In this document: one piece after another, positions 49,854 to 60,720 of the stretch
Numbering within the stretch: the stretch's first letter is position 1
Layout of the letters: every line of letters begins with the position of its first letter
From: Acanthornis magna
Lineage: Eukaryota > Chordata > Aves > Passeriformes > Acanthizidae
Assembly (NCBI GenBank): GCA_036785705.1
Contig: JAWUZG010000332.1
Location: 3,286,001-3,350,000 of the forward strand
DNA: 64,000 nucleotides
Reading direction: 5' to 3'
Position numbers and translations under genes: made by a program
The notes under the pieces: generated by a model
The model's input: only the letters and a program-made list of their open reading frames with translations
Databases searched by the model: none
Told to the model about the DNA's origin: nothing

Positions 49854-51049
49854 AAAGGCTGCAGGAGCCCCTGCTGCAGCTGTGAGCACTGCCTGTTCCA
49901 CCTCGCAATTGTGCTGTGCGTTGCTGGCAGGGACCTGCTTTTCCATAAATTTGGGTGGAAGGGAGAGCTTGGCAGAGCCCTGGGCTGCAGGGAAGGATTT
50001 ACAGCTGCTCTGGCTGCTCTGTGTTCTCCTTGCAGGGCTGGGGCTCCTGCAGAAATGCCCTGCGGGAGGAGGAGGAGATGGAGGAGGGAACCCGTGCTGG
50101 CATCCATCCAGGGAGTGGGGTCCCAGCCAGCGCTGGATCAGGGGAGCTGGGGGAGGCAGGATGAAGAGGGACATCCTTGGTTCATCCACAGATCTGTGGC
50201 GATCATGGGGCTGGGAAAGCTGGGGCAGGGGCAATGGGGGAACCCCCATGGTGGGCTGCAGGTGGGTGATTCTGTCCAGCATGGGCACAGCTAGACACCG
50301 AGATTTCCAGCAGGGGGGAATTGATGGGGAGACACCTTGTCCACCTCTGGAAAGGTGGTGACATCTCCCAGTTCCAGCCTGGCCGAGTGCTGTGGGCCCC
50401 TGAAGCATCTTGGGGCACATGGAGCATCTCAGCCTGTGGGGCACTTGGGGCTCTTGGAGAGCCTCATCCTTTGGGGTCACCTCAGGCACCTCCTCTCCTG
50501 GAGCATCTCCAGGCTCCTAGGGCACCTTCCTCCATGGAGTGCCTCATTCCCTGGGCCACCTCAGGTAAGGACACTGACCACTGCCAGTGCCAGTATTGAG
50601 CACCATCCTCCTTAAGCAGGTTTGCTGACAAGTGACACCTTCCTACCACCAGGCCATTTCCTCCTGCCTGGCTGGCAGCCTGGCCAGTCCCTGGGCAGTC
50701 CCTTCAGCTCGGGCAGTGCACATCCGTGTATCCTTCCTGGAAGATGTCAAGCCCAGGAAGCATCTGGGCTGGCTCACAAGGATGAAAACATGCTCTGATA
50801 GCTCCAGTTTGCTCTGGGTTATCCGAGGTGATGAGCTGTGCTGCCCCTGAGTGCTAGGAAAAGACCATTTTCCCTCTTTCCACTGAAGTTTGAGTTTTCC
50901 AGGCAGCCTTAAGCAGCGCTGGAGCTTTCCCAGAGATGCCTTGTGGCTCTTCATTCTTCCCGTCTCTCCTGCCTGCTCTCCTTAACTCAAAACAAGAGCC
51001 GCAAGAGGAGGGAGATGCATCCCAAACGTCCCTCCTCTCTCCTTTGCAA

Positions 51050-51125
51050 CGAGCACAAAATAGGTATCGGCCCCGTTTCCAGATGGAAACGTGAGGCCTG
51101 AGGATGGATAAAGAGTTTTCTAAGG
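51050..51125 (-). mobile_element. Possible MIR-like SINE fragment, - orientation
   Basis: CCGTTTCCAGATGGAAACGT, GAGGCCTGAGGATGG and TAAAGAGTTTTCTAAGG follow the inverted MIR order of CCATTTTACAGATG, AAACTGAGGC and AGGTTAAG. The surrounding 50,960-51,200 stretch is CG-containing and not simple repeat. Confidence 0.5.
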
Positions 51126-52182
51126 CTTCGGAGCAAGGTGTGGACAGCGCTGAGAATAGCATCGCGAAATCTCAACTGCCAAGCCCTTAGCCTAACCAGA
51201 AGGTTATTCTTCTTCCCTTATGCTCATACATATCCATTAGGATGAGACCATATGTGTGAGATGTAGATGAATTTCTTTCCTCTTGACAAGTCCAGTTGGT
51301 CTTCCTAGGTAAGGAGATGGTGGTCTGTTCCCATCCAACTCCAGGCTGGCTCTTTGCCGCGATTTCTTGGGTTGTGTTTGCCCCGGAAGAAATGGAGCTA
51401 CACGCCGGAGCTTCAGGCCTAGCTCTTCTCCAGACACCAGTTCTTTCGATGCCAGACCTCCCTGGGGGGATGTGGAAGTATCCCTGGAGCATGGGGAGTG
51501 CAGGCAAGCTTTCAGGGAAGGCGAGCAGCCACGTGGGAGAAGGCACGGGGAAGGGTTGCTGGCCAGTCCCCAGTAAGGACCTGTGTACCCAGCGAGGTCC
51601 CAGAGGGCATCCTGGGGAAGAGGTGGCTTCTCTGATGGCAGGAGCAGTGGGTGAGTGCACAAGGTGTCTCCTAGAAGACCTCGATGCACACCTCAGGTCA
51701 CCCAGGAGTTGGGTGCTGCCCTTGTAGCTGAACTCTGGTGTTGAAGGGGCCCTTGAAGATAAAGTGAGGAGAGAAATCTTGGAGGTTTTAGGTGGTTACA
51801 GATGTGATGTGATACACATCCAGTTGTTGCTCAGCCCCAAAGCTTCCTATCAGGAGGAAGAGTGGCCTGGACATAATTGCTCCTTTTGACATGTCACAAT
51901 CCATTAGAGGCTGAGGATCAGCGCAGGGCTGGGATGGTGCATGGTGTTTAGGTGACCAAGAGGGCACAGCTTCTTACACCCACAGAGTCAGGTCTGCCAG
52001 CCCCTTCCATAGCATCCATCATGCAGCACTGCGGATGTCTGCTATGGGCAGAGGGGAAGGGGGTGGGTTCTGGGCGCTGCTCCAGCATGGGAGAGTCAGG
52101 GGGTGATTTCTTCTCAGGATGGTGGAGCTGGGCAAAGGAGACCATCCTGAACAGAGAAGGCACCTTTGAGAGTCACACAGCC

Positions 52183-52360
52183 ACCGAATCATGTAGGCTG
52201 GAAAAGCTCTCTAAGAACATTGAGTCCTACCATTAACCCAACACCACTGTGTTCACCGTGTCCCCAAGTGCCACATCCATGTGTCTTTTAACATTTCCAG
52301 GGATGGTAACTCCATCACTGCCCTGGGCAGTGTTGCCCAAAGTCCTTTCTGCAAGAAAAG
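52183..52360 (-). mobile_element. CR1 LINE fragment, - orientation
   Basis: ACCGAATCATGTAGGCTGGA, CATTGAGTCCTACCATTAAC, GTGTCCCCAAGTGCCACATC, ACATTTCCAGGGATGGTAAC: inverted CR1 3' region, 5'-truncated. Confidence 0.88.
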
Positions 52361-55329
52361 GTGAGCATGTTTCAGCTCCACAATGTCTTGGGCAAGGCTC
52401 AGCTGCAGCAGTATAGATGGGAAAAGGGGATGTGGAATGGAGGGAAATGCATTCAGGTGGGATCTCACAGGGCAGGGACCAACCACGTGCCTGTTCGCAG
52501 AGGCCTCATGACCATGGGAGGTGACAGGGCATCACCTCCTCCTCCTGTGCCCACGGGCACTGCTGACTGCTGGCCCACGTACAGCTTTGAGACAGATTTT
52601 AAGCTACACATTCCAGGCTTCTCCATGGCCCTCCATAAAACACAGATATGCTCAGGTGACACTCACCATTATCCTCAGGATCCCAAATCCCTGCTGCATG
52701 CTGAGGCTGTGCGTGTAACACCTGCTGCAGGAGCATGGGGATGGAGTGCTAGGCAGGAGGCAATGACCTGGCTGCCATAGTGGCCAGGAGGAGGCCAGCA
52801 CAGTTTTCACCGTCATTTCCCCATGGCTCCTGACTCAAGTGTGCCCAAATTAGCTCTTGCCATGAGTAACTTTGATATTTCCAGTGGAAATCATGTAACT
52901 GGCATGTCTGTTTTTAAAATCAGGGTTGCTCTGACCTTTCTGTCTCCTTGTTTGTGTGGACGGGCAGGAGAGGTTTGGAAAGCCCCATCTGGCCCCACTG
53001 TCCTGGTGGTGAGGGCTCACCAGGAGGGACCACACTGGGCAGGTGTCCTCCCATCCCAGGCTGAAGGATCCTGTCCCACCAGGGGCTGGGGGTGGATTTG
53101 AGATGACCCCACAGGGCTGGCCAAGAGCTGAAATGTGGGAAGACATGGGTGGAGTAGGAATAATTCCCCCCTGGAGTCTGGCTTGCTCTTCGTTTCAGTT
53201 CCCATCTGAAGGGCAACGTTCTCTGGTCTGAGAATGGCTATTTTCACATCACCGGTGTCTTCCCAGAGCTGGCTGCTCAGCAGCAGCTCGGGGTGAGCCA
53301 ACAATCTGCAGGCACTGGGAAAACCCCGGTGTTAATGTGACCTGGGACCGGTGTCCCCTGCCTGGCCATGCACCACAGCACTTGCCCGTCCCCCTGTCCT
53401 GGGTACAGCCTGGGCAACGCTTCTGTGACCCCCAGCAGCAGCCGCAGGCAGCAGGAGCCACGGGAAGGGATGGGATGGGATGGGAGTGTGCCGACGTGCC
53501 CCAGCCCCGCGGCTGCCCGCCCTGCCTGCGCAGGCAGATGGCTTTTGCAGGGCGCTCCGGATGCTGGAGCCAGGCTATTTTGGACCACGTGGGCGTCTGA
53601 ATTCCAGGCGAATCCCCGGCTCAAAAAAAAAAAAAAAAAATTCCCAACGCCTGCCAGGGTCCCCGGAGGTGGAAACGCTGCAGCTCCAGTGTCCTCGTGG
53701 TTCTCCTGCTGCCTGGCACGTAGGCGGGACTCTGGCTACAGCCCACCCGCCCCTGCGGCACAGACCCCCTGTGCCACCCTCCCTCCTCCTGGCCGAGGCT
53801 GGGACACCCGGATGGCCGCGATGTCCCTTGGCACGATGTGAGCAGCTCCTCAGCCCCCAGAAGGGCCAGTTTGGGTGGGGGTCTGGCTGTGCTTCCTTGC
53901 TGCAGGCTGGGGGATGCTCGCCAGCCCGCGGGGCTCTCCACACCACGCTCCCCCCTCGCTCCGCCGTGCCTGGGTGGGAGAGGGCAGAGCGAAAGCGGCT
54001 TCCTGCCCTTCTCCCAGCCGCCGGCGCGGCGTCTGTTTGCTTTGAGGCCCGGGTCCCTCCTGCCAGGACATTCCCGGGCAGCGCTCGCTGCCGTTTGCAC
54101 AGGAGCCAGGGGGACATCCCGGACCCCCCCGGCCACAAAGGCCGGTGCCTCACGCCTGCCCCGCACCGCGTCCCCTCCTCGAGCACCCCAGGGACCCACG
54201 CTGGGCTCCCACGAGGGACAGGAGCCATGCAGTGACCCCGTGGACAGCGGGGCTCGTGTCACCGCCCCGCCCCAGCCCTTTCCAGGAAGGGGTGGCCGGT
54301 CCCTGCGTCGCTGCGGCATGTCCCCGGGAAGCGGGGCCAGCGCGTCCAGCGTCCGCCATGTGGGAGACAGCTGGGGTTAAAAATTAACACAGCAGACCTC
54401 AGTTAAGGGGCAGCGGGGGGCGGCGGAGGGGTACGTGCTGCCCGGGGGGACCCCCGTCCTGCGACTCAGGGCTTGTGGAACCGGGAAGGTGGGGGACTAC
54501 CGTGACCCTCCAGCTGGGGGACGAGGGGCTGCGGTGTCCCCTGGGCTTGGCTGGACACAGACGGAGCCCTGTGCCACTGCAGCAGCCAGCTGAGTGTGAT
54601 GGTGGGTCACTCCGACCCACACTCTCCGAGGTCGGCACCCAAAAACACCAGCTGCTCCAGCTCTGCCTTGCAGCACTATCAGGGCCGAGGGGTTTGTACC
54701 AGTGTGACCCCAGTTTGTCAGGATGGGGGGGGGTGTCTCCCAGCACAGCATCTGGAGGAGCTAGGTTCCCCCATCCAGCCCCCTCCCCAAAATCAGGGAT
54801 GTCACCAAGGTCTGGGGCTCCTGGCACAGCATCTGGCTGGATTTGGGTCCCCTCCACCAGGAGACACCCAGCACCCTGCACGGAGGAGGTGACAAGACAG
54901 TGCCAGCTCTGTAACCCACTTGGATGGCAGCGGCCAGGTTGGGGGAATTTGGGGCTGGGAATTTTGGAGGTGTGTTTGTGCTCCAGAGACTGTTGGGGTG
55001 TGTTTCCCACTCACGCAACCTTGGCAGCCCCCCAGTCTCTGTCCCACAGTGCCCCACTGCCACCTGGGGGAGGGGGGCATGGAGCTGTGTGACCCCCCCT
55101 CACTGCTGCAGGGTCAGGCTGTTCAGTAACACCTCCATATCCCACCCCCAGTTATTCCTGGCTCCTCTCCTGGAGCTGAGCAGAGGTTCTGGATTTGTTC
55201 CCCAAATGGGGAGGGGGCAGTGCAGACCCCACTGCCAGACCCCAATGCCCAGCATTGGTGGGGGAGATTTTGGCACTGGGTCTGGCAGGCAGCGAGCAGG
55301 GGCAGCGCTGCTGTTTGCTGACAGGTTTC

Positions 55330-55680
55330 TGCCCTGTCCTCTTGCCATCTGTCCCCATCCTCTGCCCCCTCTATCCCTGTGCCCTGTGTCCTCCATACTT
55401 GGCACCATCGTTGTCCTGTCTCTCTGTCCCTTCACCCCTGTCCCATTTGCCCTTCTTCCCTGTCCCTATTCTGCTCACCCTTCAACCTTGTCACCTTCCA
55501 AACCTGGCCCCATCACTCTCCATCCCTGTCCTCTCACCCTCCCTTCCTGTCCCATTTGCTCTTCATCCTAATCCTTATCATCCTCCATCTCTGGCCCACT
55601 CACTCTCCACCGCTGCCCCCCTTGTCCTCCATCTCTGTCCCCTCTGCCCTCCATCCTCATCCTCCTGTCCCCCATGGGTC
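55330..55680 (+). repeat. Pyrimidine-rich degenerate tandem tract
   Basis: About 350 bases almost free of purine runs on the + strand, with recurring CTGTCCC, CTCCATC and CCATTTGC phrases at irregular 20-40 base spacing. Reads as a decayed minisatellite. Confidence 0.65.
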
Positions 55681-55934
55681 CCAGCATGCCATGGGAAAAG
55701 GCTCCAGCAGCAGATCGGAGTCTCGGGGACTGTGTCCCCAGGATGACGCCCTTGTCCCCTTGCTGTGGGGATGTGCCTGTCTGGGAGCAGTGGGGGACCC
55801 TCCTCTGGATTTGGGGGACTCCCTGCGGCTGGAGCACTGGGCCTGGGCAGTGGGAATGCTGGGGAACCTGGAGGTTTGCTGGGGGACACTGGGCTGAAGC
55901 CCCATCTTTGCTGCTGTCACTGTCAGTGACAATT

Positions 55935-55980
55935 CCTGCCTTGGCTCCGTGCCTCAGTTTCCCCTCTCTTTGGGGATTCC
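55935..55980 (+). mobile_element. MIR-like SINE fragment, + orientation
   Basis: TTGGCTCCGTGCCTCAGTTT then CCCCTCTCTTTGGGG matches the most conserved MIR segment. Followed directly by AATAAA at 55988. Confidence 0.5.
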
Positions 55981-55987
55981 AGTCCTC

Positions 55988-55993
55988 AATAAA
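55988..55993 (+). terminator. AATAAA with GT-rich downstream sequence
   Basis: CTCAATAAAGGTGATTTGTG then CACATGTG. Has the shape of a polyadenylation site, but no + strand gene is recognised before it. Confidence 0.3.
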
Positions 55994-56459
55994 GGTGATT
56001 TGTGCACATGTGAATTTTCTGAACACTCTGGGAAGTGAAATGCTACTGCATTTCGGGTCCTTCAGTGGGTGGCAAACTCCAGGTGCCACTGTCACAGGCC
56101 CTGCCTTGGCAAAGGGGACATCAACACCCTGTGGTTAATGGTGGCATCAGGGGATTGTGTCAGGTCCTTAAAAACAGCCAAAAAGGGGCAAAGCCCTAGG
56201 TGAAGCCCACCCAGGGCAGATGGTGTTGTGTGCTGGGCAGTGTCACCTGGAGTAGTGCTGGTAGGATGCTGTCCCTTCTCCTGTGTCACCGGTGCCACCC
56301 ACATCCCATGTGCTGGGCACGAGGCTCCTCTGCTCCTTTTTTGGGGGCTGAGAGGCTGAATTGTGGAGGGAGGCAGGTGGGGAACAGATTGAGAGGGCGA
56401 GCAGAGGAGCTGAAAGGGTGCCCAGGAAGATGGGGCAGCGCTCCCCCATCACTGCCATC

Positions 56460-57090
56460 CGGGAGGGAGATTTTTTGGGAAGCCGGAGCATCATCACAGC
56501 ACCCGCGGTTGCAAATCCCAGTGGCTAAATCTGCGAGAGGCGCATAATTAACGAGACGTGGATCAAATACAAACAGCGCATCCGCGCCGCTCGCCCCCCC
56601 CCGCCCCATCGCAGATTTTTTTGTTTCATTTCGAGGCGGGAGCGGGGTGGGAAGAGATTTCGCATTCCTGTGAAAAAAAAAAAAAATCAACGGCAACACA
56701 AACCCAGTTTCATTTTTGTCAGGGTTTCTGCTTTTGAGAGGGTTTGGGTATTTTGCTGGCAACTGAAAAGGCTGCGGGAATTGGGGGTGGTGGGTTTTTT
56801 TTGGGCTGTTTGTCCCTGGAAAGCTGCTCTCGGCTGAGGAGTGGGGATTTAAGGATTTTTTTTTTTTTTAAACTTCCAATTTTTCAGTGCCCACAACTCA
56901 AAGGGGAGAAAAAAAAATCCAAACCCAACAACAACTCTCCCCCTCAGCAGCAAAAAATTCTGGCAAAAAGTTGAGCAGGAAACTTCTGGGCCAAGCGTGT
57001 TTTCCCCCCCGCGGGGCCAAACCTCGGGATTCGTCCCCTCCCTCTGGGTGACTTATCGGACCATCGATTATTTGCTGTTTATTCAGGGGG
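56460..57090. promoter_or_regulatory. Candidate conserved non-coding element upstream of the CpG island
   Basis: Holds GGTTGCAAATCCC, GCATAATTAACGAGACG, GGATCAAATACAAACAGCGC, later TGACTTATCGGACC and ATCGATTATTTGCTG, among A- and T-runs. CG dinucleotides are kept in AT-rich context, unlike decaying DNA. Lies about 1 kb before the main CpG island. Confidence 0.38.
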
Positions 57091-57305
57091 ATTTCAGCGA
57101 TGTCCCGCTGTGGGACCGTGAGGTCCCGCCCTGTGGCGGCAGCAAGCCCGGGGCTCCGGGACTCTGGAACTGGGGCTCCTCCCCAAAGCGATCCTTCCTG
57201 TGCGCCTGGGCGTGCTGGTGGGATGGGGGAACTCTGCACCCCTCAATCCCCCCCGCTGCACCTCGGCTACCTTGGGGTGACGCTTTCTTCTGGCAGCTGC
57301 TGCCA

Positions 57306-58200
57306 GCTGCACCCCACGGGGGCACAGGGGAATGGGGAACACTCTGTGGACACCCCACGGAAGGGAGAACAGAGGGACCGGCACCCCACAGGGGATGCAG
57401 AGGGATGGGGTACATGCAGTGAGACACCCCACATTGGGGACACGGGATCGAGCACATGCAGGGGGGCATCCCATGGGGCAGTGGACAGAGGGATGTGCAC
57501 CCCGCAGAGGAACAGATGGATGAGGAACATTCAGGGGTATGGGGATGCACATGAGGGTGTCACCCCTCGGGGAACAGGGGGCAGGAGGAGGCACAGTTGG
57601 ATGACACTCCAGAGAGAGGATAGAGACATCCCATTGGGGATCGGTGGGGATTACCGGGGGGCACAATAAGGTGGATGGGACATGGGTGGGGGGACATCAT
57701 GGTGACACCCATGGGTGCGGCTAGGACAAGGGGTGCATAGTGGGGTGAAACCTGTGGGAGACAGGTGGGACACGGAGGGCTTACAAACAGGATGGCATCC
57801 GTGGGGGTGGATGGGACATGGGGGACACGGGGGGTTAGCACACCACGGTGACACCCGGGGGGGTGGCTGGGACACTGAGGGCGACACACCACAGCAGCAC
57901 TCGTGTCGGGTGCACAGCCCACGGACGGCACAGCACAGTGACACCCATGAGGGCATCTGGGACACGAGGGGACACACCGTGGTGACACTCATGGGGGCGG
58001 TTGGAACAGGGGGGAGGGTGGGCACACCTCGGCGACAGCCGTGACAGGGGGGTAGATAAGACATGGGGGTCATAGCGGGATAAACCCCGTGGGGGTGGGT
58101 GGGACACTAGGGTCGCACTCTGTCCCGACCCGTGGGGTCGGCTGCCACACGGCGCAGCGGGGTGACACCCGTGGGGGCGGCAGGGACACCGGGGATGGGT
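57306..58200 (+). repeat. Degenerate minisatellite, period about 43-50 bp
   Basis: A recurring phrase GGTGACACCCATGGGGG-type starts near 57701, 57744, 57791, 57847, 57894, 57938, 57981, 58031, 58075, 58121 and 58161, giving spacings of 40-56 bases. A related form with ACACCCCACA runs from about 57,306 to 57,640. Roughly 19 units in all. It borders the CpG island directly. Confidence 0.8.
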
Positions 58201-58380
58201 GTAGCCACACGGCGATGGGGGTCGGGCGAGCCGGGGCGGGGGGAGGTTGGCTGTGCGGGCGGCGCGCGCGCGGGGCGGCGGGGGGCGCGCGCGGCGTGTC
58301 GTGTCGCGGCGTGTCGCGGTGTCCGGCGGCGCGGGGCGCTCGGCCCGGTCCGGTCCGGGTTTTGCCGGCAGCCGCGGGCA

Positions 58381-58397
58381 GCGGCGGCGGCGGCGGC
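58381..58397 (+). repeat. Short CGG triplet run
   Basis: GCGGCGGCGGCGGCGGC, inside the suspected 5' untranslated exon. Five repeats. Confidence 0.85.
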
Positions 58398-58498
58398 AGC
58401 GCCGTGCAGCGCGGAGCGGGGGCTGCGCACTCCCAGAGCGAGCGGCGATGTGGAGGTGGGTGTGCGGCGGCGGCGAGGCACCGAGCCCGCCTCGGCTC

Positions 58499-58528
58499 CC
58501 CGGCCCCGGCCCCGGCCCCGGCCCCGGG
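58499..58528 (+). repeat. GGCCCC hexanucleotide repeat
   Basis: About four to five copies of CCCCGG, that is GGGGCC on the minus strand, just after the possible first-exon donor. Quadruplex-prone on the minus strand. Confidence 0.9.
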
Positions 58529-59684
58529 CAGGTGCTGACCTTCCCCCCCTACCCCGCTCCCTTCCCCTCCTGCCCCCTCCCCGGCGCCCGGGCAGCCCCC
58601 GCCGCTCCCGGCAGCGCTGCCCGCAGCGCGGCGGCTCCCGGACCGCCGGTCGGTGCCGGCCCCCGGGGCGCTCCGGCGGCGGAGTTGGGGTGGGGGGTGT
58701 CTGGGGGGTGTTGGAGAAAGGGGAGGTGGCGGAGAAGAAAAAGTTTGGCGGGGGGATCGGCGGCTCGCCCCGCTGCCCGGCGCCGTGCCCGGGCTGCCCG
58801 CGGCGGCGGCGGGGCCGGAGCTGGCCGCCTGCCCGCCTGCCCGCGTCGGGCCCGGCCGGTGCTGCCTGCGCGGCGCCCGAGCGGCCCCGCCGCTTCCCGG
58901 GGATGGGAGGGGAGGGGGGGACGTCGGGGTAACGAGCAAAGTTTTTCTCGGTGCGACTGAACCCCGCTGCCGGTACCCGCAGCCCGGCGGGGATGCGCTG
59001 GGAGCCGCGGGGAGGGTTGGAGTGAGCCCCCCACGTCTCCCCCCGCCGCCCCGGACCGCCGCGGCAGCGCCCGGTGGTTTCCCGGGTGACAATGGTGGCG
59101 GCGGGGCCGGGGGGCGGCGGGGGCGGCGGCGCCGGGGGGAGGCGGTGGGCAGCGGGGCCGGCACTGCCACCCGCGGCGGGGCTCGCGTGGGGGACGCGGG
59201 GGGGACCCCCACCCGGTGCTGGTAGCGGCCCCTCCGTGCTCGGTGTCCGCGCGTGGGTCGCTCGCGGCTCCCCGGGGTGCGCCGGGCTCCCGCGGCAGTT
59301 TGGCTCCGCCACCGGTGCCCGGGCGCGGGGTGGCCGTGGGAGCGGCGCCGCTCGCCATCGCCCAGCCATGTGCGACAACTCACCCAACTTTATCATCCCC
59401 TCTGTTCCCAACGAACCCCCCCCGCCCCTCTTCGCCGTCAGACGGGATTCCCAAACCTCCTGCTCCCCCCACCCGCGGCGGGCAGGGTACCCCACGCACC
59501 CCGACACCCATCGAGCCACGGCGATCGCGCCGTGGAACATCCCTCGTTCGCACCGGCGTGGGTGCCACCAGCCCCAAAACCACCGTGGGGGTTGTGGATT
59601 GTGCCCGAATTTGGGAATTACGGCCTCAAACTCCGCCGAACCGCGGCCCCATGCGTCCCATGTGTGAGGTGTTGGGGTTTTAAA

Positions 59685-59742
59685 ATTTTTTTCCTTTTAT
59701 TTTAATTTTATTATGCCTATTTTTTTTTTTCCACCGCATCCC
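59685..59742. repeat. AT-rich low-complexity patch inside the CpG island
   Basis: TTTTAAAATTTTTTTCC, TTTTATTTTAATTTTATTAT and a T12 run, flanked on both sides by CpG-rich DNA. Confidence 0.8.
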
Positions 59743-60399
59743 GCAGCCGGCAGCGTCCTTCCTGCGGGGCCGGGGCTGCTTCGGGTCGGGTTATTCTTTG
59801 CTGGGATGATTGATTGGGGAGAGGAGGATGGGGAGGTGGCATGGGGGCTTGAGGGGTGGGATGGGGATGGGGGGGGCATCCCACGCACAAACAAAGCTGC
59901 GCACACATCCTGCGGTAACGGCCCCGCGTGTGCGCTGACCCGGCCGGGCAACCTTCACCCCCCGCCGCTCCCTGCCGGGGGGGCTGGGGGAATGATGGGG
60001 GATGCCGTGCTGTGGGAGGGCGGGTGAGGCCGGGCTTGGGGGGGCGTGGAGGGGATGCCCATCCCGACTACCTGGGGCGCAGAGCCGGGGCCGGCGGAAG
60101 TTTTGTTTCTCTGGAAACGGGCCCTGCTGTGTCAGCGGCCCCTTTGTGCCGCTTTGTCCGCGCCCCCCGGCCCCCAGCCCGGCGGCGGGGCCGCACCTGG
60201 GGCTGCGGGGGGACGGGGACCCCTCCGGCCCCCCCCAGCCGCCCAGACCCCCCGCGCTCCCCGGCCCCCGCTGCTGCCCGCGGGCTGCGCTGCATCCCCC
60301 GGCGCGGCCGAGGCCAGGGGGGTCGGATGGGAAAGGGGAGGGGGGTGACTCTCCCCGAGGTCCCGCTCAGCGGGAGCGCTCGTAGGCATGGAAACCCCG

Positions 60400-60428
60400 C
60401 TCCGTCCCTCCGTCTGTCCGTCCGTCCT
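60400..60428 (+). repeat. CCGT tetranucleotide run
   Basis: CCGTCCCTCCGTCTGTCCGT continuing into CCGTCC. Imperfect, about six units. Confidence 0.75.
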
Positions 60429-60720
60429 TCGCGTTCCCAATGGGAAACGCTCTAGAGAAACGGCTCCTCCAGCGGCACCCGCGGGGCCGCCGCAGCGCGT
60501 CCCCACCGGTGGCGGTGTCACCCCAAGTGTCCCCGCGCGGGGCACCCCCGGAGATGCCCCCGGCGCTGCGCCCCCCTCCCCGGTGCCGGTACCGGCGTCG
60601 CCCCGTCGCGCTGGCAGATGTCGCGCCCTGACCTCGGGGACGCCGCCTGGGGTTGTGCTGTGGGAGGGATGTGGGGGGGGACACGGTGACGGGACGATGG
60701 GGACGGGGACGCGCCGGCGT

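Larger units (their letters stand above)
49861..53300. other. Intergenic sequence
   Basis: Contains a CR1 copy (52183) and an old MIR-like relic (51050). Between 50,400 and 50,580 related GGCACCT / CCTCA phrases recur at loose spacing, a decayed tandem array at most. No gene recognised. Confidence 0.5.
53301..57300. other. GC-rich intergenic sequence
   Basis: CpG-richer around 53,340-54,380 and AT-island-bearing at 56,460-57,090. An A18 run at 53623-53640 lies inside a 251-codon frame, turning into poly-Lys, which marks that frame as spurious. A pyrimidine-rich tract (55,330-55,680) and a MIR-like relic precede an AATAAA at 55988. No gene recognised. Confidence 0.5.
58130..60720 (+). promoter_or_regulatory. 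Major CpG island, probable promoter of the next gene (CXXC5 by synteny)
   Basis: The densest CpG region in the window, with CGCGCGCGCG (58264 on), CGG triplet runs and GC boxes over 2.5 kb. A possible non-coding first exon ends at GGAG|GTGGGT (58455/58456), with a second possible donor GGGCAG|GTGCTG near 58530. In human the gene after UBE2D2, on the same strand, is CXXC5, whose 5' exons are non-coding; its coding sequence was not found here and would lie to the right. Gene identity is inferred from order only. Confidence 0.55.

Noticed and set aside
49447..50361. 304-codon + frame with Lys-Arg repeats as a nuclear protein
   Set aside because: The basic stretch is just the GAGGAA microsatellite; no other domain, and the minus strand is open over 333 codons as well.
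53480..54235. 251-codon + frame
   Set aside because: Includes an A18 run read as poly-Lys, with no domain and overlapping frames on both strands.
58070..59540. 437- and 477-codon minus-strand frames in the CpG island
   Set aside because: Two long frames overlap each other and + frames of 237-266 codons; this is expected from extreme GC content.
59368..59667. ATG frame beginning MCDNSPNF within the CpG island as the start of the next gene
   Set aside because: Does not resemble the CXXC5 N-terminus or any family I know, becomes low-complexity quickly and has no convincing donor.
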